DNA of 64,000 bases from CAZUQP01 sp964622455 (GTDB lineage: Bacteria > Pseudomonadota > Gammaproteobacteria > DSM-16500): assembly GCA_964622455.1 (NCBI GenBank), contig CAZUQP010000030.1:16374-80373 (forward strand), written 5' to 3'. Below the pieces are notes generated by a model, which was not told the origin of the DNA, searched no databases, and saw nothing but the letters and a program-made list of their open reading frames with translations. Numbering within the stretch: the stretch's first letter is position 1; each line of letters opens with the position of its first letter. The position numbers and the translations under genes were made by a program. Below are positions 43,867 to 53,367 of the stretch, piece after piece.

Positions 43867-44750
43867 TATGCTTTTACCGTATGCAATACTTTCGCAACCG
43901 TTTTACCAATTTCAGCAGGGGAACGCACAGTATGAACACCAGCTGCTTCTAATATTGCAAATTTTTCTGCAGCAGTTCCTTTACCGCCTGCAATAATTGC
44001 ACCTGCATGTCCCATACGTTTACCCGCAGGTGCTGTTACCCCTGCAATGTAAGAAATGACTGGTTTTGTCACGTGTTTTTTAATATATTCGGCTGCTTCA
44101 TCTTCTGCAGTGCCGCCGATTTCACCGACCATGACAATCGCCTCAGTTTGAGGATCTTTTTCAAATAATGCCAATACATCCGTAAAATTAGTGCCAGGGA
44201 TAGGGTCACCGCCAATACCCACACACGTACTTTGCCCTAATCCTAATTCAGTCGTTTGTTGAACCGCTTCATAAGTCAATGTACCAGAACGAGAGACAAT
44301 ACCCACTTTACCTGGCATATGAATATGGCCCGGCATAATGCCAATTTTACATTCACCAGGGGTAATAACACCCGGGCAGTTAGGGCCAATTAAACGCGCA
44401 TGCGGATAATTTCGCATAAATGCTTTTACATCTAACATATCCAAGGTTGGAATACCTTCGGTGATACAAATAATTAATTTAATCCCTGCTTCAACTGCTT
44501 CAATAATGGAATCTTTACAAAAAGGCGCTGGTACATAAATAACAGACGCATCTGCCTTTGTCACATGATAAGCTTCTTTAACCGTATTAAATACGGGTAA
44601 GCCTAGATGAGTTTGCCCGCCTTTTTCCGGTGTCACACCACCCACCATTTTAGTTCCATACGCAATCGCTTGTTCAGAATGCAAGGTACCTTGTTTTCCA
44701 GTAAATCCTTGGCAAATGACTTTGGTATTCTTATTAATTAATATACTCAT
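43866..44750 (-). CDS. sucD: Succinyl-CoA synthetase alpha subunit
   Basis: 294 aa subunit carrying the phosphohistidine of succinyl-CoA synthetase (substrate-level ATP/GTP formation in the TCA cycle). CoA-binding segments QGFTGKQGTLHSEQAI and VGGVTPEKGG are at the N-terminus. The active-site histidine is in GKRMGHAGAII. It starts two bases downstream of the sucC stop codon. The beta partner is sucC. Confidence 0.97.
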   Translation of the reverse strand: MSILINKNTKVICQGFTGKQGTLHSEQAIAYGTKMVGGVTPEKGGQTHLGLPVFNTVKEAYHVTKADASVIYVPAPFCKDSIIEAVEAGIKLIICITEGIPTLDMLDVKAFMRNYPHARLIGPNCPGVITPGECKIGIMPGHIHMPGKVGIVSRSGTLTYEAVQQTTELGLGQSTCVGIGGDPIPGTNFTDVLALFEKDPQTEAIVMVGEIGGTAEDEAAEYIKKHVTKPVISYIAGVTAPAGKRMGHAGAIIAGGKGTAAEKFAILEAAGVHTVRSPAEIGKTVAKVLHTVKA

Positions 44751-44752
44751 TT

Positions 44753-45916
44753 TTATGCACCTGCAACGTGAACAACTTTTTTGGCAGCATCCGTAAAACT
44801 TTCTGCTGCAATAATATTAAGACCGCTTTGACTCAATTTTTTTGCACCCAACTCAGCATTATTTCCCTCAAGACGGACTACAACAGGCAGTTTAGTCCCC
44901 ACTTCAGAAACTGCACCAATAATACCATCAGCAATTAAATCACAACGCACAATGCCGCCAAAAATATTAACTAAAATCGCTTTCACTTTTTTGTCGGACA
45001 AAATAATCTTAAATGCTTCTGTCACGCGCTCTTTAGTAGCACCGCCGCCCACATCTAAAAAGTTTGCGGGATTTCCGCCTTGTAATTTCACTAAATCCAT
45101 CGTCGCCATTGCCAAACCTGCGCCATTGACCATGCAGCCAATATTGCCATCAAGTGCGATATAATTTAATTCCCAATCACGCGCACGGTTTTCACGTTCA
45201 TCTTCTTGAGAAGTATCACGCATCGCGCGTATTTCTGATTGACGATAAAGCGCGTTATCATCAATATTTATTTTGCAATCAAGACATAATAAATTGCCTT
45301 GTTTGGTAATAACGAGCGGATTAATCTCAAGCAAACTTAAATCTTTTTCTTTAAATAATTGACCGAGACCTAATAATAATTTTGTAAATTGTTTAATTTG
45401 ATCGCCTGCTAATCCTAAAGCGAAACTTAATTCGCGCGCTTGAAAAGGCTGGACACCCACTAAAGGATCTACTGTAATAGTTAAAATTTTATGCGGCGTG
45501 TCGTGCGCAACTTTTTCAATATCAACACCGCCTTCAGTCGATGCCATAAAGGTAATGCGTTGGGTTGTACGATCAATGACAGCACCTAAATATAATTCAC
45601 GCGCGATATCGGATGGTTCTTCAATCAAGACTTGATTGACTGGCTGGCCTTCCGCAGTCGTTTGGTAAGTCACTAAACGAGTACCCAATAAGTCCTGGGC
45701 TACCTTAGCAAGCTCTTCTGTGCTTGAAACAATTTTCACACCGCCCGCTTTTCCCCGGCCGCCCGCATGGACTTGTGCCTTTACGACAAAACGCTTGGTA
45801 TTCATGTTATTAGCAATATTAACCGCTTCTTCTACGTTCCAAGCAACTTCATTCAGTGGAACGGGCAATCCATACTGCGCTAATAATTGCTTTGCTTGAT
45901 ATTCATGTAAATTCAT
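44753..45916 (-). CDS. sucC: Succinyl-CoA synthetase beta subunit
   Basis: 387 aa ATP-grasp subunit that binds nucleotide and succinate. MNLHEYQAKQLLAQYGLP and VKAQVHAGGRGKAGGVK are the N-terminal motifs, and NIFGGIVRCDLIADGI is the power-helix region. I chose ATG at 45916 since GGAGAA stands just upstream; an in-frame TTG at 45928 overlaps that ribosome site. Length fits E. coli SucC (388). It lies between sucB and sucD. Confidence 0.97.
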   Translation of the reverse strand: MNLHEYQAKQLLAQYGLPVPLNEVAWNVEEAVNIANNMNTKRFVVKAQVHAGGRGKAGGVKIVSSTEELAKVAQDLLGTRLVTYQTTAEGQPVNQVLIEEPSDIARELYLGAVIDRTTQRITFMASTEGGVDIEKVAHDTPHKILTITVDPLVGVQPFQARELSFALGLAGDQIKQFTKLLLGLGQLFKEKDLSLLEINPLVITKQGNLLCLDCKINIDDNALYRQSEIRAMRDTSQEDERENRARDWELNYIALDGNIGCMVNGAGLAMATMDLVKLQGGNPANFLDVGGGATKERVTEAFKIILSDKKVKAILVNIFGGIVRCDLIADGIIGAVSEVGTKLPVVVRLEGNNAELGAKKLSQSGLNIIAAESFTDAAKKVVHVAGA

Positions 45917-45964
45917 CGAGTTCTCCACTAAGACTCAAAGTAAATGCTGCATAGTAAAGTAGAA

Positions 45965-47128
45965 TTACACCTCAAGCAACAGGCGGGCTGGATCTTCGAG
46001 GAATTCTTTAATAGCAAGCAAGAAAGTCACCGAGTCCTTACCATCGATAATACGATGATCATAGGACATTGCCACATACATCATGGGCCGAATCACAATT
46101 TCGCCATTTTCAACTACCGGCCGTTGGTCTATTTTATGCATGCCCAAGATAGCACTTTGTGGAGAATTCAAAATAGGCGTTGATAACAATGACCCAAATA
46201 CACCGCCATTCGTGATAGTAAACGTACCACCTTGCATTTCTTCCATCGTCAATTTGCCGCTACGTGCCTTAGCCGCATATTCTGCAATTTTAGACTCTAT
46301 ATTTGCCATATTCATTTGATCTGCATCACGCAATACAGGAACGACTAAACCTCTGTCTGTTGACACTGCAACACCAATGTCAAAATAGCCATGATAAACA
46401 ATATCATTGCCATCGATAGATGCATTCACAATAGGAAATCGTTTCAACGCTTCTACCGCGGCTTTCACAAAAAATGACATAAAACCCAGCCGGGTGTTAT
46501 ACACTTTTTCAAATTTTTCTTTATAACGATTTCGTAACTCAATGACATGCTGCAAATTAATTTCGTTAAACGTCGTGAGCATCGCAGTCGTTTGCGCAAC
46601 TTCTAATAAGCGTTCCGCAATACGCGCGCGAATACGCGTCATGGGAACACGTTTTTCTGCACGCGCACCTAAGGCAGCAACACTTTCTGAAGTAGAATCT
46701 TTGGGAAGTGCATTGATAACGTTTTCTTTAGTAATTCGCCCATCCTTGCCTGTGCCTTTTACTTTGCTGACATCCACTTCATGTTCAGCAACTGCACGTC
46801 TTGCGGATGGACTTAAAGGAGGCGCTGCATTTTCTATTTTTGAAGAGGAAGAAACTGTTTCTTTTTGTTCTTTAGGTGCTGGTTTTCCCGCACCTTCTTC
46901 AATAATTGCAATCACTTGATTAGCTTGCACGGTTTCACCGGATGGTTTAACAATTTCTTTTAAAATACCATCGACCGGTGAGGGTACTTCAAGCATGACT
47001 TTATCTGTTTCAAGATCAACTAAATTTTCATCTCGCGAAACTTTATCACCAGCTTTTTTATGCCAGGTAGAAACAGTCGCATCTGCAATTGATTCTGGCA
47101 GCATAGGAACTTTTACTTCAATTGTCAT
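45965..47128 (-). CDS. sucB: 2-oxoglutarate dehydrogenase E2 (dihydrolipoyl succinyltransferase)
   Basis: 387 aa E2 core of the 2-oxoglutarate dehydrogenase complex. The lipoyl domain (1-~78) has lipoyl-lysine in VDLETDKVMLEV. A linker, then a peripheral-subunit-binding domain at ~105-140 (SPSARRAVAEHEVDVSKVKGTGKDGR in part), precede the catalytic domain ending MSYDHRIIDGKD with the catalytic His. It overlaps sucA by 11 bases. The E3 gene (lpd) is not in the window. Confidence 0.97.
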   Translation of the reverse strand: MTIEVKVPMLPESIADATVSTWHKKAGDKVSRDENLVDLETDKVMLEVPSPVDGILKEIVKPSGETVQANQVIAIIEEGAGKPAPKEQKETVSSSSKIENAAPPLSPSARRAVAEHEVDVSKVKGTGKDGRITKENVINALPKDSTSESVAALGARAEKRVPMTRIRARIAERLLEVAQTTAMLTTFNEINLQHVIELRNRYKEKFEKVYNTRLGFMSFFVKAAVEALKRFPIVNASIDGNDIVYHGYFDIGVAVSTDRGLVVPVLRDADQMNMANIESKIAEYAAKARSGKLTMEEMQGGTFTITNGGVFGSLLSTPILNSPQSAILGMHKIDQRPVVENGEIVIRPMMYVAMSYDHRIIDGKDSVTFLLAIKEFLEDPARLLLEV

Positions 47129-49979
47129 GAGTTTTTCCTTTATTTTTAGCTACATTAGCATGGTTCAAAGAATTCGTTAAGGCTTCTATACTTAAGGCTT
47201 CTTGTTCTTGTAAATGTATTGCCGCATACCCAACAGCGGGTGAAGCTGACGCTGCTCTGCCCGCATAACACAAGTTTATTTTATGGGATAAACAAGTTAA
47301 AAGATTATGCTGGATACTATACCAAGCACCTTGATTCATGGGTTCTTCTTGACACCAAACCACTTCTTTCATATTTTTATAAGCAGCTAGAATTTCTTTT
47401 AATTTTTCTTCTGGAAATGGATAAAGCTGCTCAACCCGAATAATAGCGACATGATCCAATTTTTGCTCGCGGCGTTTTTCTAATAAATCATAATAGACTT
47501 TACCGCTGCATAAAATCACTCGATCTACATTTTTAGGAGAAATCTCATCTATTTCAGGAATCACTACTTGAAATTCACCGTTAGCTAAATCATCTAAGGT
47601 AGAAACTGCTAAAGGATGACGCAATATACTTTTGGGTGTCATCACAATTAAGGGTTTACGGTAAGGGCGAATCATTTGTCGGCGTAACATATGAAATATT
47701 TGCGCGGGTGTTGTCGGCACACATACTTGCATATTTTGTTGCGCACACAATTGCAAATAACGTTCCAAACGTGCGGATGAATGTTCCGGGCCCTGACCTT
47801 CATAGCCGTGCGGTAAAAAGAGGACAAGGCCACATAGCCGGCCCCACTTTTGTTCGCCTGAACTAATAAATTGATCAACAACCACTTGAGCGCCATTAGC
47901 AAAGTCACCAAATTGCGCTTCCCAGATCACTAAATTGTTAGGTTCTGCCGAAGCATATCCATATTCAAATGCCAACACTGCTTCTTCCGATAATAAGGAA
48001 TCCACAAGATTAATTTGAACTTGATTGGGCGAAAGATGACTGAGTGGAATATAAATGTCATCCGTATTTTGATCATGCAGCACTGCATGACGATGTGCAA
48101 ATGTACCGCGGCATGCATCTTGGCCGCATAAACGAATCGGATAACCTTCACTTAATAATGCAGCATAAGCCAATATTTCTGCATACCCCCAATTTAATGG
48201 CAAGCTTCCATCCGTCATTTTTTTCCGTGCTTCTAATATTTTTTTGACTTGCGGCTGCAAGATAAATCCATCAGGTAATTTTTCTAATTGTTTAGCGAGT
48301 TCCATTAATTTTTTGAGAGGAACAGCCGTTTTCGCAGGCGCTGTCCAATCAGTTCCAATAAAAGGCGCCCATGAATTAGCAAATTGATAAGTAGATTTTT
48401 CTTTTACCTTCACCACACTTTTACCTACATCTAATTGATCGCGATAAGTATCAATCAATTTTTGTAAATCCTCTTTTTTAAGAAGACCTTCTGCAATTAA
48501 TTTATCTCCATAAATCAGAGAAGGTGCCGGCATTGATTTGATAATTTTATACATTAATGGCTGAGTCGCTGACGGTTCATCTGCTTCATTATGGCCATGA
48601 CGTCTATAACAAACTAAATCAATGACAATGTCTTTTTTAAAGTGCGAGCGATAATCGACTGCAAATTTCGCAGCAAATAATACGGCTTCTGCATCGTTGC
48701 CATTGACATGTAAAATCGGTGCATCCACCATCTTGGCAACATCCGTGCAATATAAACCGGAGCGCGCATCTTTAGGATTGGCAATCGTAAATCCGACCTG
48801 ATTATTCACGACAAGATGAATGGATCCTCCCACTGTAAACCAACGCGCCTGCGACATGTTAAACGTTTCCATCACAACGCCTTGGCCTGAAAATGCAGCA
48901 TCACCGTGAATTTGAATCGGCATGACAACAGTTTGCGAAGTATCTCGGCGGCGTCTTTGTCTTGAACGCACTGAACCTTGTACAACGGGTGAAACAATTT
49001 CTAAATGCGAAGGATTAAATGCAAGTGCTAAATGAACCAATCCGAAAGGCGTATCAAGATTAGATGAATAACCTAAATGATACTTCACATCGCCAGATGT
49101 CTTTGATTCAATTCCTTTACCTTCAAAACCCGCAAACACTTTAACAGGTTCTTTTCCGAGTACATTGACCAATACATTTAAACGGCCGCGATGCGCCATG
49201 CCAATCACGATTTCTCGCATACCATTTTCGCTGCCACGATTAATGAGTGTATCTAGCAAAGGAATTAAATTATCACCGCCCTCTAAAGAAAATCTTTTTT
49301 GTCCCACATATTTAAAACCAAGATATTTTTCTAATCCATCCGCCATGACTAGACGATCTAAAATACGTAATTTTTCGGCCTCCGTTGGAGAAAATTGCGG
49401 CCACTGCTGCTCCATCCGTTGCTGGATCCATTCAACTTCCTCCAAATAAGGAATATGCCTGTATTCAATACCGATAGAACCACAGTATGTCGTGCGTAAT
49501 GCTTGATGAATATCATGAAGAGTGGCTTTAGTTTTTTTTAATCCGGTAAAAGTACCGGTATCAAAGATGGTATTAAAATCTTTTTGGGTAAATCCATAAT
49601 AATTTAAATCAAGTGTTGGATGCTCGCGGCCTTTGTAGAGTTGCAGCGGATCGATATTTGCTTGCAGATGACCAAAACTTCGATAAGCCGCAATTAAATC
49701 AATCACTTTTTCTTGAGCGCGTTGATAATAACTGCTAACACCTTCTGAACCATTATTTCCCGGTCGACGCTTAACTAATTCGGTAAAATAATGACGAATA
49801 TCAGCATGCGAAATATCTTGCTGATCGTTTGAAATTTGTTTGAAATATTGTTGCCACTCAGGAGAAATTTGATCGGGTGTTTTTAAATAAGTTTCATACA
49901 GTTCTTCAAGATACGTATCATTTTCAGAGAGATACGAATCTTTCCATAAATCTTGCATCGAACGTTGTTTTGTTTTCAT
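47118..49979 (-). CDS. sucA: 2-oxoglutarate dehydrogenase E1
   Basis: 953 aa thiamine-diphosphate enzyme decarboxylating 2-oxoglutarate. The N-terminal E2-interacting segment (TYLEELYETYLKTP) is present. Catalytic parts include GMAHRGRLNVLVNVLG, HGDAAFSGQGVVMET and the ThDP motif region VNGNDAEAV. The C-terminal transketolase-like part has QFGDFANGAQVVVDQF. Length is close to E. coli SucA (933). Its 3' end overlaps sucB; sdhB lies 41 bases upstream. Confidence 0.97.
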   Translation of the reverse strand: MKTKQRSMQDLWKDSYLSENDTYLEELYETYLKTPDQISPEWQQYFKQISNDQQDISHADIRHYFTELVKRRPGNNGSEGVSSYYQRAQEKVIDLIAAYRSFGHLQANIDPLQLYKGREHPTLDLNYYGFTQKDFNTIFDTGTFTGLKKTKATLHDIHQALRTTYCGSIGIEYRHIPYLEEVEWIQQRMEQQWPQFSPTEAEKLRILDRLVMADGLEKYLGFKYVGQKRFSLEGGDNLIPLLDTLINRGSENGMREIVIGMAHRGRLNVLVNVLGKEPVKVFAGFEGKGIESKTSGDVKYHLGYSSNLDTPFGLVHLALAFNPSHLEIVSPVVQGSVRSRQRRRRDTSQTVVMPIQIHGDAAFSGQGVVMETFNMSQARWFTVGGSIHLVVNNQVGFTIANPKDARSGLYCTDVAKMVDAPILHVNGNDAEAVLFAAKFAVDYRSHFKKDIVIDLVCYRRHGHNEADEPSATQPLMYKIIKSMPAPSLIYGDKLIAEGLLKKEDLQKLIDTYRDQLDVGKSVVKVKEKSTYQFANSWAPFIGTDWTAPAKTAVPLKKLMELAKQLEKLPDGFILQPQVKKILEARKKMTDGSLPLNWGYAEILAYAALLSEGYPIRLCGQDACRGTFAHRHAVLHDQNTDDIYIPLSHLSPNQVQINLVDSLLSEEAVLAFEYGYASAEPNNLVIWEAQFGDFANGAQVVVDQFISSGEQKWGRLCGLVLFLPHGYEGQGPEHSSARLERYLQLCAQQNMQVCVPTTPAQIFHMLRRQMIRPYRKPLIVMTPKSILRHPLAVSTLDDLANGEFQVVIPEIDEISPKNVDRVILCSGKVYYDLLEKRREQKLDHVAIIRVEQLYPFPEEKLKEILAAYKNMKEVVWCQEEPMNQGAWYSIQHNLLTCLSHKINLCYAGRAASASPAVGYAAIHLQEQEALSIEALTNSLNHANVAKNKGKTHDN

Positions 49980-50020
49980 GAGTTGGCCAATTTATTTTTT
50001 TAAATATTTTAAATCGTTTA

Positions 50021-50725
50021 TTACACCGCTTCTTTTACCATCATATTTTTTATATGCGTGATCGCTTTCGTTGGATTTAATCCTTTAGGACAAACATCAA
50101 CACAATTCATGATCCCTCTGCAACGAAACAAGCTAAAAGGATCGGCTAAATCTGCTAAACGTTCGCTGGTTTCAGTATCGCGACTATCAATAATAAAGCG
50201 ATACGCTTGTAATAATCCGGCAGGGCCCACAAATTTATCGGGGTTCCACCAAAACGAAGGACACGACGTCGAACAGCATGCACACAAAATACATTCATAT
50301 AAACCATCTAATTTTGCACGCTCCTCAATAGATTGCAGCCGTTCTTTTGCAGGAACAGGATCACGATTTTGTAAGTACGGTTTTATTTTTTCAAATTGCT
50401 GATAAAATTGCGTCATATCAACTACTAAATCACGCGTGACCGGCAGCCCAGGCAAAGGTCTCACAATCACAGGCTCTTTTAATTCTTTCAAATGCGTCGT
50501 ACACGCTAACCCATTTTTTCCATTCATGTTCATACCATCTGACCCACACACACCTTCACGACAAGAACGGCGAAAAGTTAATGTGTCGTCCATCGTATTT
50601 TTAATTGCAAACAAAGCATCGAGCAGCATGTGGCAATTATGTTTTTCCGTATCCAGATCAAAATTCTGCATATAAGGTTTTTTATCTTGTTCTGGATTGA
50701 AACGATAAATTGAGAAACGCATCAT
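50021..50725 (-). CDS. sdhB: Succinate dehydrogenase iron-sulfur subunit
   Basis: 234 aa subunit with three Fe-S clusters. The plant-type 2Fe-2S loop has CREGVCGSD and a later CTTH. The 4Fe-4S motif is CILCACCSTSCP, and the 3Fe-4S/quinone-side motif is CRGIMNCVDVCPKGLNP. It passes electrons from SdhA flavin to ubiquinone at the SdhCD membrane anchor. It lies six bases after the sdhA stop. Confidence 0.98.
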   Translation of the reverse strand: MMRFSIYRFNPEQDKKPYMQNFDLDTEKHNCHMLLDALFAIKNTMDDTLTFRRSCREGVCGSDGMNMNGKNGLACTTHLKELKEPVIVRPLPGLPVTRDLVVDMTQFYQQFEKIKPYLQNRDPVPAKERLQSIEERAKLDGLYECILCACCSTSCPSFWWNPDKFVGPAGLLQAYRFIIDSRDTETSERLADLADPFSLFRCRGIMNCVDVCPKGLNPTKAITHIKNMMVKEAV

Positions 50726-50731
50726 AACCCC

Positions 50732-52498
50732 CTATTCCCGCGCCTGAAGTTTTATGGGTTTTATTTCAAGTGGTTTCATATTGATAGGACGAAAAGCAAT
50801 TTGGCCATCTGAAAAATAAACAGAATGCTTTAACCAATTTTTATCATCGCGTTCAGGATAATCAAAACGCGCATGTGCTCCACGACTCTCGGTTCGTTCA
50901 TTCGCTAAATAAGCAGTTGCAATCGCAGTTTCCATCAAATTATCTAACTCAAGCGCTTCAATGCGGCTCGTATTAAAACACTGACTTTTATCTTGAATAG
51001 ACGCATGTTTTAAGCGTTCTTGCAATTTTTCCAATTTTTTAAAACCATTTTGCATATGTTCGCTCGTCCGAAATACACCAAAATCATCTTGCATCACTTT
51101 TTGCAGTTCGGTACGAATCAGATCGACACTTTCACCTTTTTCGTTCGTATTCCAACGGATCAGTCTTTTAAATGCCGCATCAATATCTGAAGGGGTCGGC
51201 TCACGAAATCCTAAGCCCTCGCGCACGCTTTGAGTAATATGAATGCCCGCTGCACGGCCAAAAACAACTAAGTCTAAGAGTGAATTGGCACCTAAACGAT
51301 TGGCCCCATGCACCGATACACAAGCGCACTCACCCGCAGCATAAAGACCTTCAACCACTTGATCACGGCCATCTTTGATTGTTAACACTTCCGCATGAAC
51401 AGTGGTTGGAATACCGCCCATGATATAATGAGAAGTCGGCACGACAGGGATTGGATCTTTCAACGGATCAACGCCCGCAAATGTGATAGCAAGATCGCGA
51501 ATACCCGGTAATCGAGTATTAATAATTTCTTCACCTAGATGATCTAACTTTAATAAAACATAATCTTGTTTGGGACCAGCACCACGTCCTTCGCGAATTT
51601 CAATTAACGAAGAACGGGAAACAATATCTCGGCAAGCAAGATCTTTTAAGTGAGGCGCGTAACGCTCCATGTAGCGTTCGCCTTCTTTGTTAATTAAATA
51701 TCCGCCCTCACCTCGACTGCCTTCAGTCACGAGAACGCCCGCACCGTAAATCCCCGTTGGATGAAATTGCCAAAATTCCATATCTTGTAATGGAAGGCCG
51801 GCACGTAACGCCATTCCAAAACCATCGCCCGTATTAATATGCGCATTCGTCGTCGTTTGAAAAATCCGTCCAGCGCCGCCTGTCGCAAGAATGACAGCGC
51901 GCGCTTTAAAAAAAACGACTTCGCCTGTTTCAATAGAAATCGCTAAAACACCCGCAACGCCTTTTGCAGTATTCACTAAATCAATGGCAAACCATTCATT
52001 AAAAAATTTTGCTTTTGCAGCAAGATTTTTTTGATAAAGCGCATGTAACATCGCATGACCCGTACGATCTGCTGCACAACAAGTACGGTGCGCTTGTTCT
52101 TGACCATAATGACGTGTGGCGCCACCAAACGCGCGCTGATAAATTTTCTTATCTTTGTTACGAGAAAAAGGCAAACCCATATGCTCAAGTTCATAAATAT
52201 TTTGTGGCGCATTTTTACACATATACTCAATGGCTTCTTGATCACCTAAAAAATCGGAACCCAGCACCGTGTCAAACATGTGCCAGCGCCAATCATCCTC
52301 ACCATCCGTGTTACCCAAAGCTGCATTAATCCCGCCTTGTGCTGACACGGTGTGCGAACGCGTGGGAAATACTTTTGAAATGACAGCCACATCTAATCCC
52401 GATGTGGCAAGCTCGATCGATGCACGCAACCCCGCACCGCCGCCGCCTACAATCACCGCGTCAAATACATGCGTTGCTAAATTGGTAGCTACATTCAT
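50732..52498 (-). CDS. sdhA: Succinate dehydrogenase flavoprotein subunit
   Basis: 588 aa FAD subunit oxidising succinate to fumarate. The dinucleotide motif is VIVGGGGAGLRASIELA. The covalent-FAD histidine is in RSHTVSAQGGINAALGN, and the substrate site includes HPTGIYGAGVLVTEGSRGEGG (shown in part) and HGANRLGANSLLDLVV. Length is standard. It lies two bases after sdhD. Confidence 0.98.
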   Translation of the reverse strand: MNVATNLATHVFDAVIVGGGGAGLRASIELATSGLDVAVISKVFPTRSHTVSAQGGINAALGNTDGEDDWRWHMFDTVLGSDFLGDQEAIEYMCKNAPQNIYELEHMGLPFSRNKDKKIYQRAFGGATRHYGQEQAHRTCCAADRTGHAMLHALYQKNLAAKAKFFNEWFAIDLVNTAKGVAGVLAISIETGEVVFFKARAVILATGGAGRIFQTTTNAHINTGDGFGMALRAGLPLQDMEFWQFHPTGIYGAGVLVTEGSRGEGGYLINKEGERYMERYAPHLKDLACRDIVSRSSLIEIREGRGAGPKQDYVLLKLDHLGEEIINTRLPGIRDLAITFAGVDPLKDPIPVVPTSHYIMGGIPTTVHAEVLTIKDGRDQVVEGLYAAGECACVSVHGANRLGANSLLDLVVFGRAAGIHITQSVREGLGFREPTPSDIDAAFKRLIRWNTNEKGESVDLIRTELQKVMQDDFGVFRTSEHMQNGFKKLEKLQERLKHASIQDKSQCFNTSRIEALELDNLMETAIATAYLANERTESRGAHARFDYPERDDKNWLKHSVYFSDGQIAFRPINMKPLEIKPIKLQARE

Positions 52499-52501
52499 TG
52501 A

Positions 52502-52849
52502 TCAAATACCCCATAAAATCAAAAGTGTTGCGAAAAAAAAGCTGAGCAACGCTAATAAAACAATGGTATGCACGACTAAACGCACCGCAAAGCACGTGAT
52601 ATAGTCAGTGACCACTGTCCATATTCCTATCCAAGTATGAAACAACAACAATAAAATAAAGAGAAGTGTTGCAACCTTCATACCCAAACTAACAAACAAA
52701 GCTTGCCACTCATAATAAGATAAATCAGGGTGCAGTATCAAAAAGATAAGAAGCCCTATGATATAAATTGCCATGAAAAGAGCTGAAATATTTTGAATAA
52801 GCCAATCACGGAGCCCTTGATGATTAACGCCTAATACGGATTTCACCAT
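52502..52849 (-). CDS. sdhD: Succinate dehydrogenase membrane anchor SdhD
   Basis: 115 aa membrane anchor with three helices. Haem b axial histidine candidate is in LLLFHTWIGIWTVVTDY, and the following YI segment forms part of the ubiquinone site. It overlaps sdhC by seven bases, so the two anchors are co-translated. Confidence 0.93.
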   Translation of the reverse strand: MVKSVLGVNHQGLRDWLIQNISALFMAIYIIGLLIFLILHPDLSYYEWQALFVSLGMKVATLLFILLLLFHTWIGIWTVVTDYITCFAVRLVVHTIVLLALLSFFFATLLILWGI

Positions 52850-53217
52850 AGCCAGATGCCTGTTAAAATAATAAGAAGAGCTGAAATAATAAGGGTCAAT
52901 AGGGATGACAACCTGCCGCTTTTTAATTCTTCACCTATCCCTAAATTCATTAATAAATGCCTGACGCCCGCAACCAAGTGGTAAAAAAAAGCAGACAAAC
53001 AACACCAAATGACGAATTTCACCCAAGGTGTCGTTAATACCTGATGCAAATTATCAAAACTTTCTTGTGAAGCTAATGAAAGATGGAAGCTCCACAGTAT
53101 CAGGGGGAGAAGTAAAAATAAGATCACGCCGGAAATCCGGTGTAATATTGAAATAATGGCAGGCAGCGGTTGATGAATTGTAAAAAGATTCAAGTTCTTA
53201 GGTCTTAGGTCTTTCAC
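52843..53217 (-). CDS. sdhC: Succinate dehydrogenase cytochrome b556 subunit SdhC
   Basis: 124 aa anchor with three membrane helices. RPKNLNLFTIHQPLPAI and SILHRISGVILF are the family N-terminus (Ser and Arg near the quinone site), and HLVAGVRHLLMNLG holds the haem histidine. The start is GTG at 53217, which gives the expected MKDLRPKNLNL. A four-codon mini-frame (53225-53214) ends across this GTG; see the separate entry. It is first gene of sdhCDAB-sucABCD-serS. Confidence 0.95.
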   Translation of the reverse strand: MKDLRPKNLNLFTIHQPLPAIISILHRISGVILFLLLPLILWSFHLSLASQESFDNLHQVLTTPWVKFVIWCCLSAFFYHLVAGVRHLLMNLGIGEELKSGRLSSLLTLIISALLIILTGIWLW

Positions 53218-53225
53218 TGGGTCAT
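53214..53225 (-). promoter_or_regulatory. Three-codon upstream mini-ORF overlapping the sdhC start
   Basis: On the minus strand AGAGGG (53235-53230) is followed by ATG ACC CAG TGA, whose stop codon overlaps the sdhC GTG as GTGA. The Shine-Dalgarno site is well placed for the mini-ORF and 12 bases from the GTG. Termination followed by re-initiation could therefore set sdhC translation. This is seen in sequence only. Confidence 0.4.
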
Positions 53226-53254
53226 GTTTCCCTCTGCTGGTTTATTGCAGTAGA

Positions 53255-53283
53255 ATTATATCCACCCCGATAAATCAAATCAA
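53255..53283 (-). promoter_or_regulatory. Promoter of the sdhCDAB-sucABCD operon
   Basis: On the minus strand TTGATT (53283-53278) and TATAAT (53260-53255) are separated by 17 bases. The start site would be about 30 bases before the sdhC GTG. It is back to back with the gltA promoter. Confidence 0.75.
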
Positions 53284-53307
53284 ACGTTATAGGGAAAACC
53301 ATACAAT

Positions 53308-53336
53308 TTGACAACGCTGTAACGACTTCTTATAGT
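53308..53336 (+). promoter_or_regulatory. Promoter of gltA
   Basis: TTGACA (53308-53313), a 17-base spacer and TATAGT (53331-53336) make a near-consensus sigma-70 promoter. GGAGAA (53353-53358) precedes the ATG at 53368. Confidence 0.85.
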
Positions 53337-53367
53337 TGAGGCCATACAAAATGGAGAAAACCCGTAT

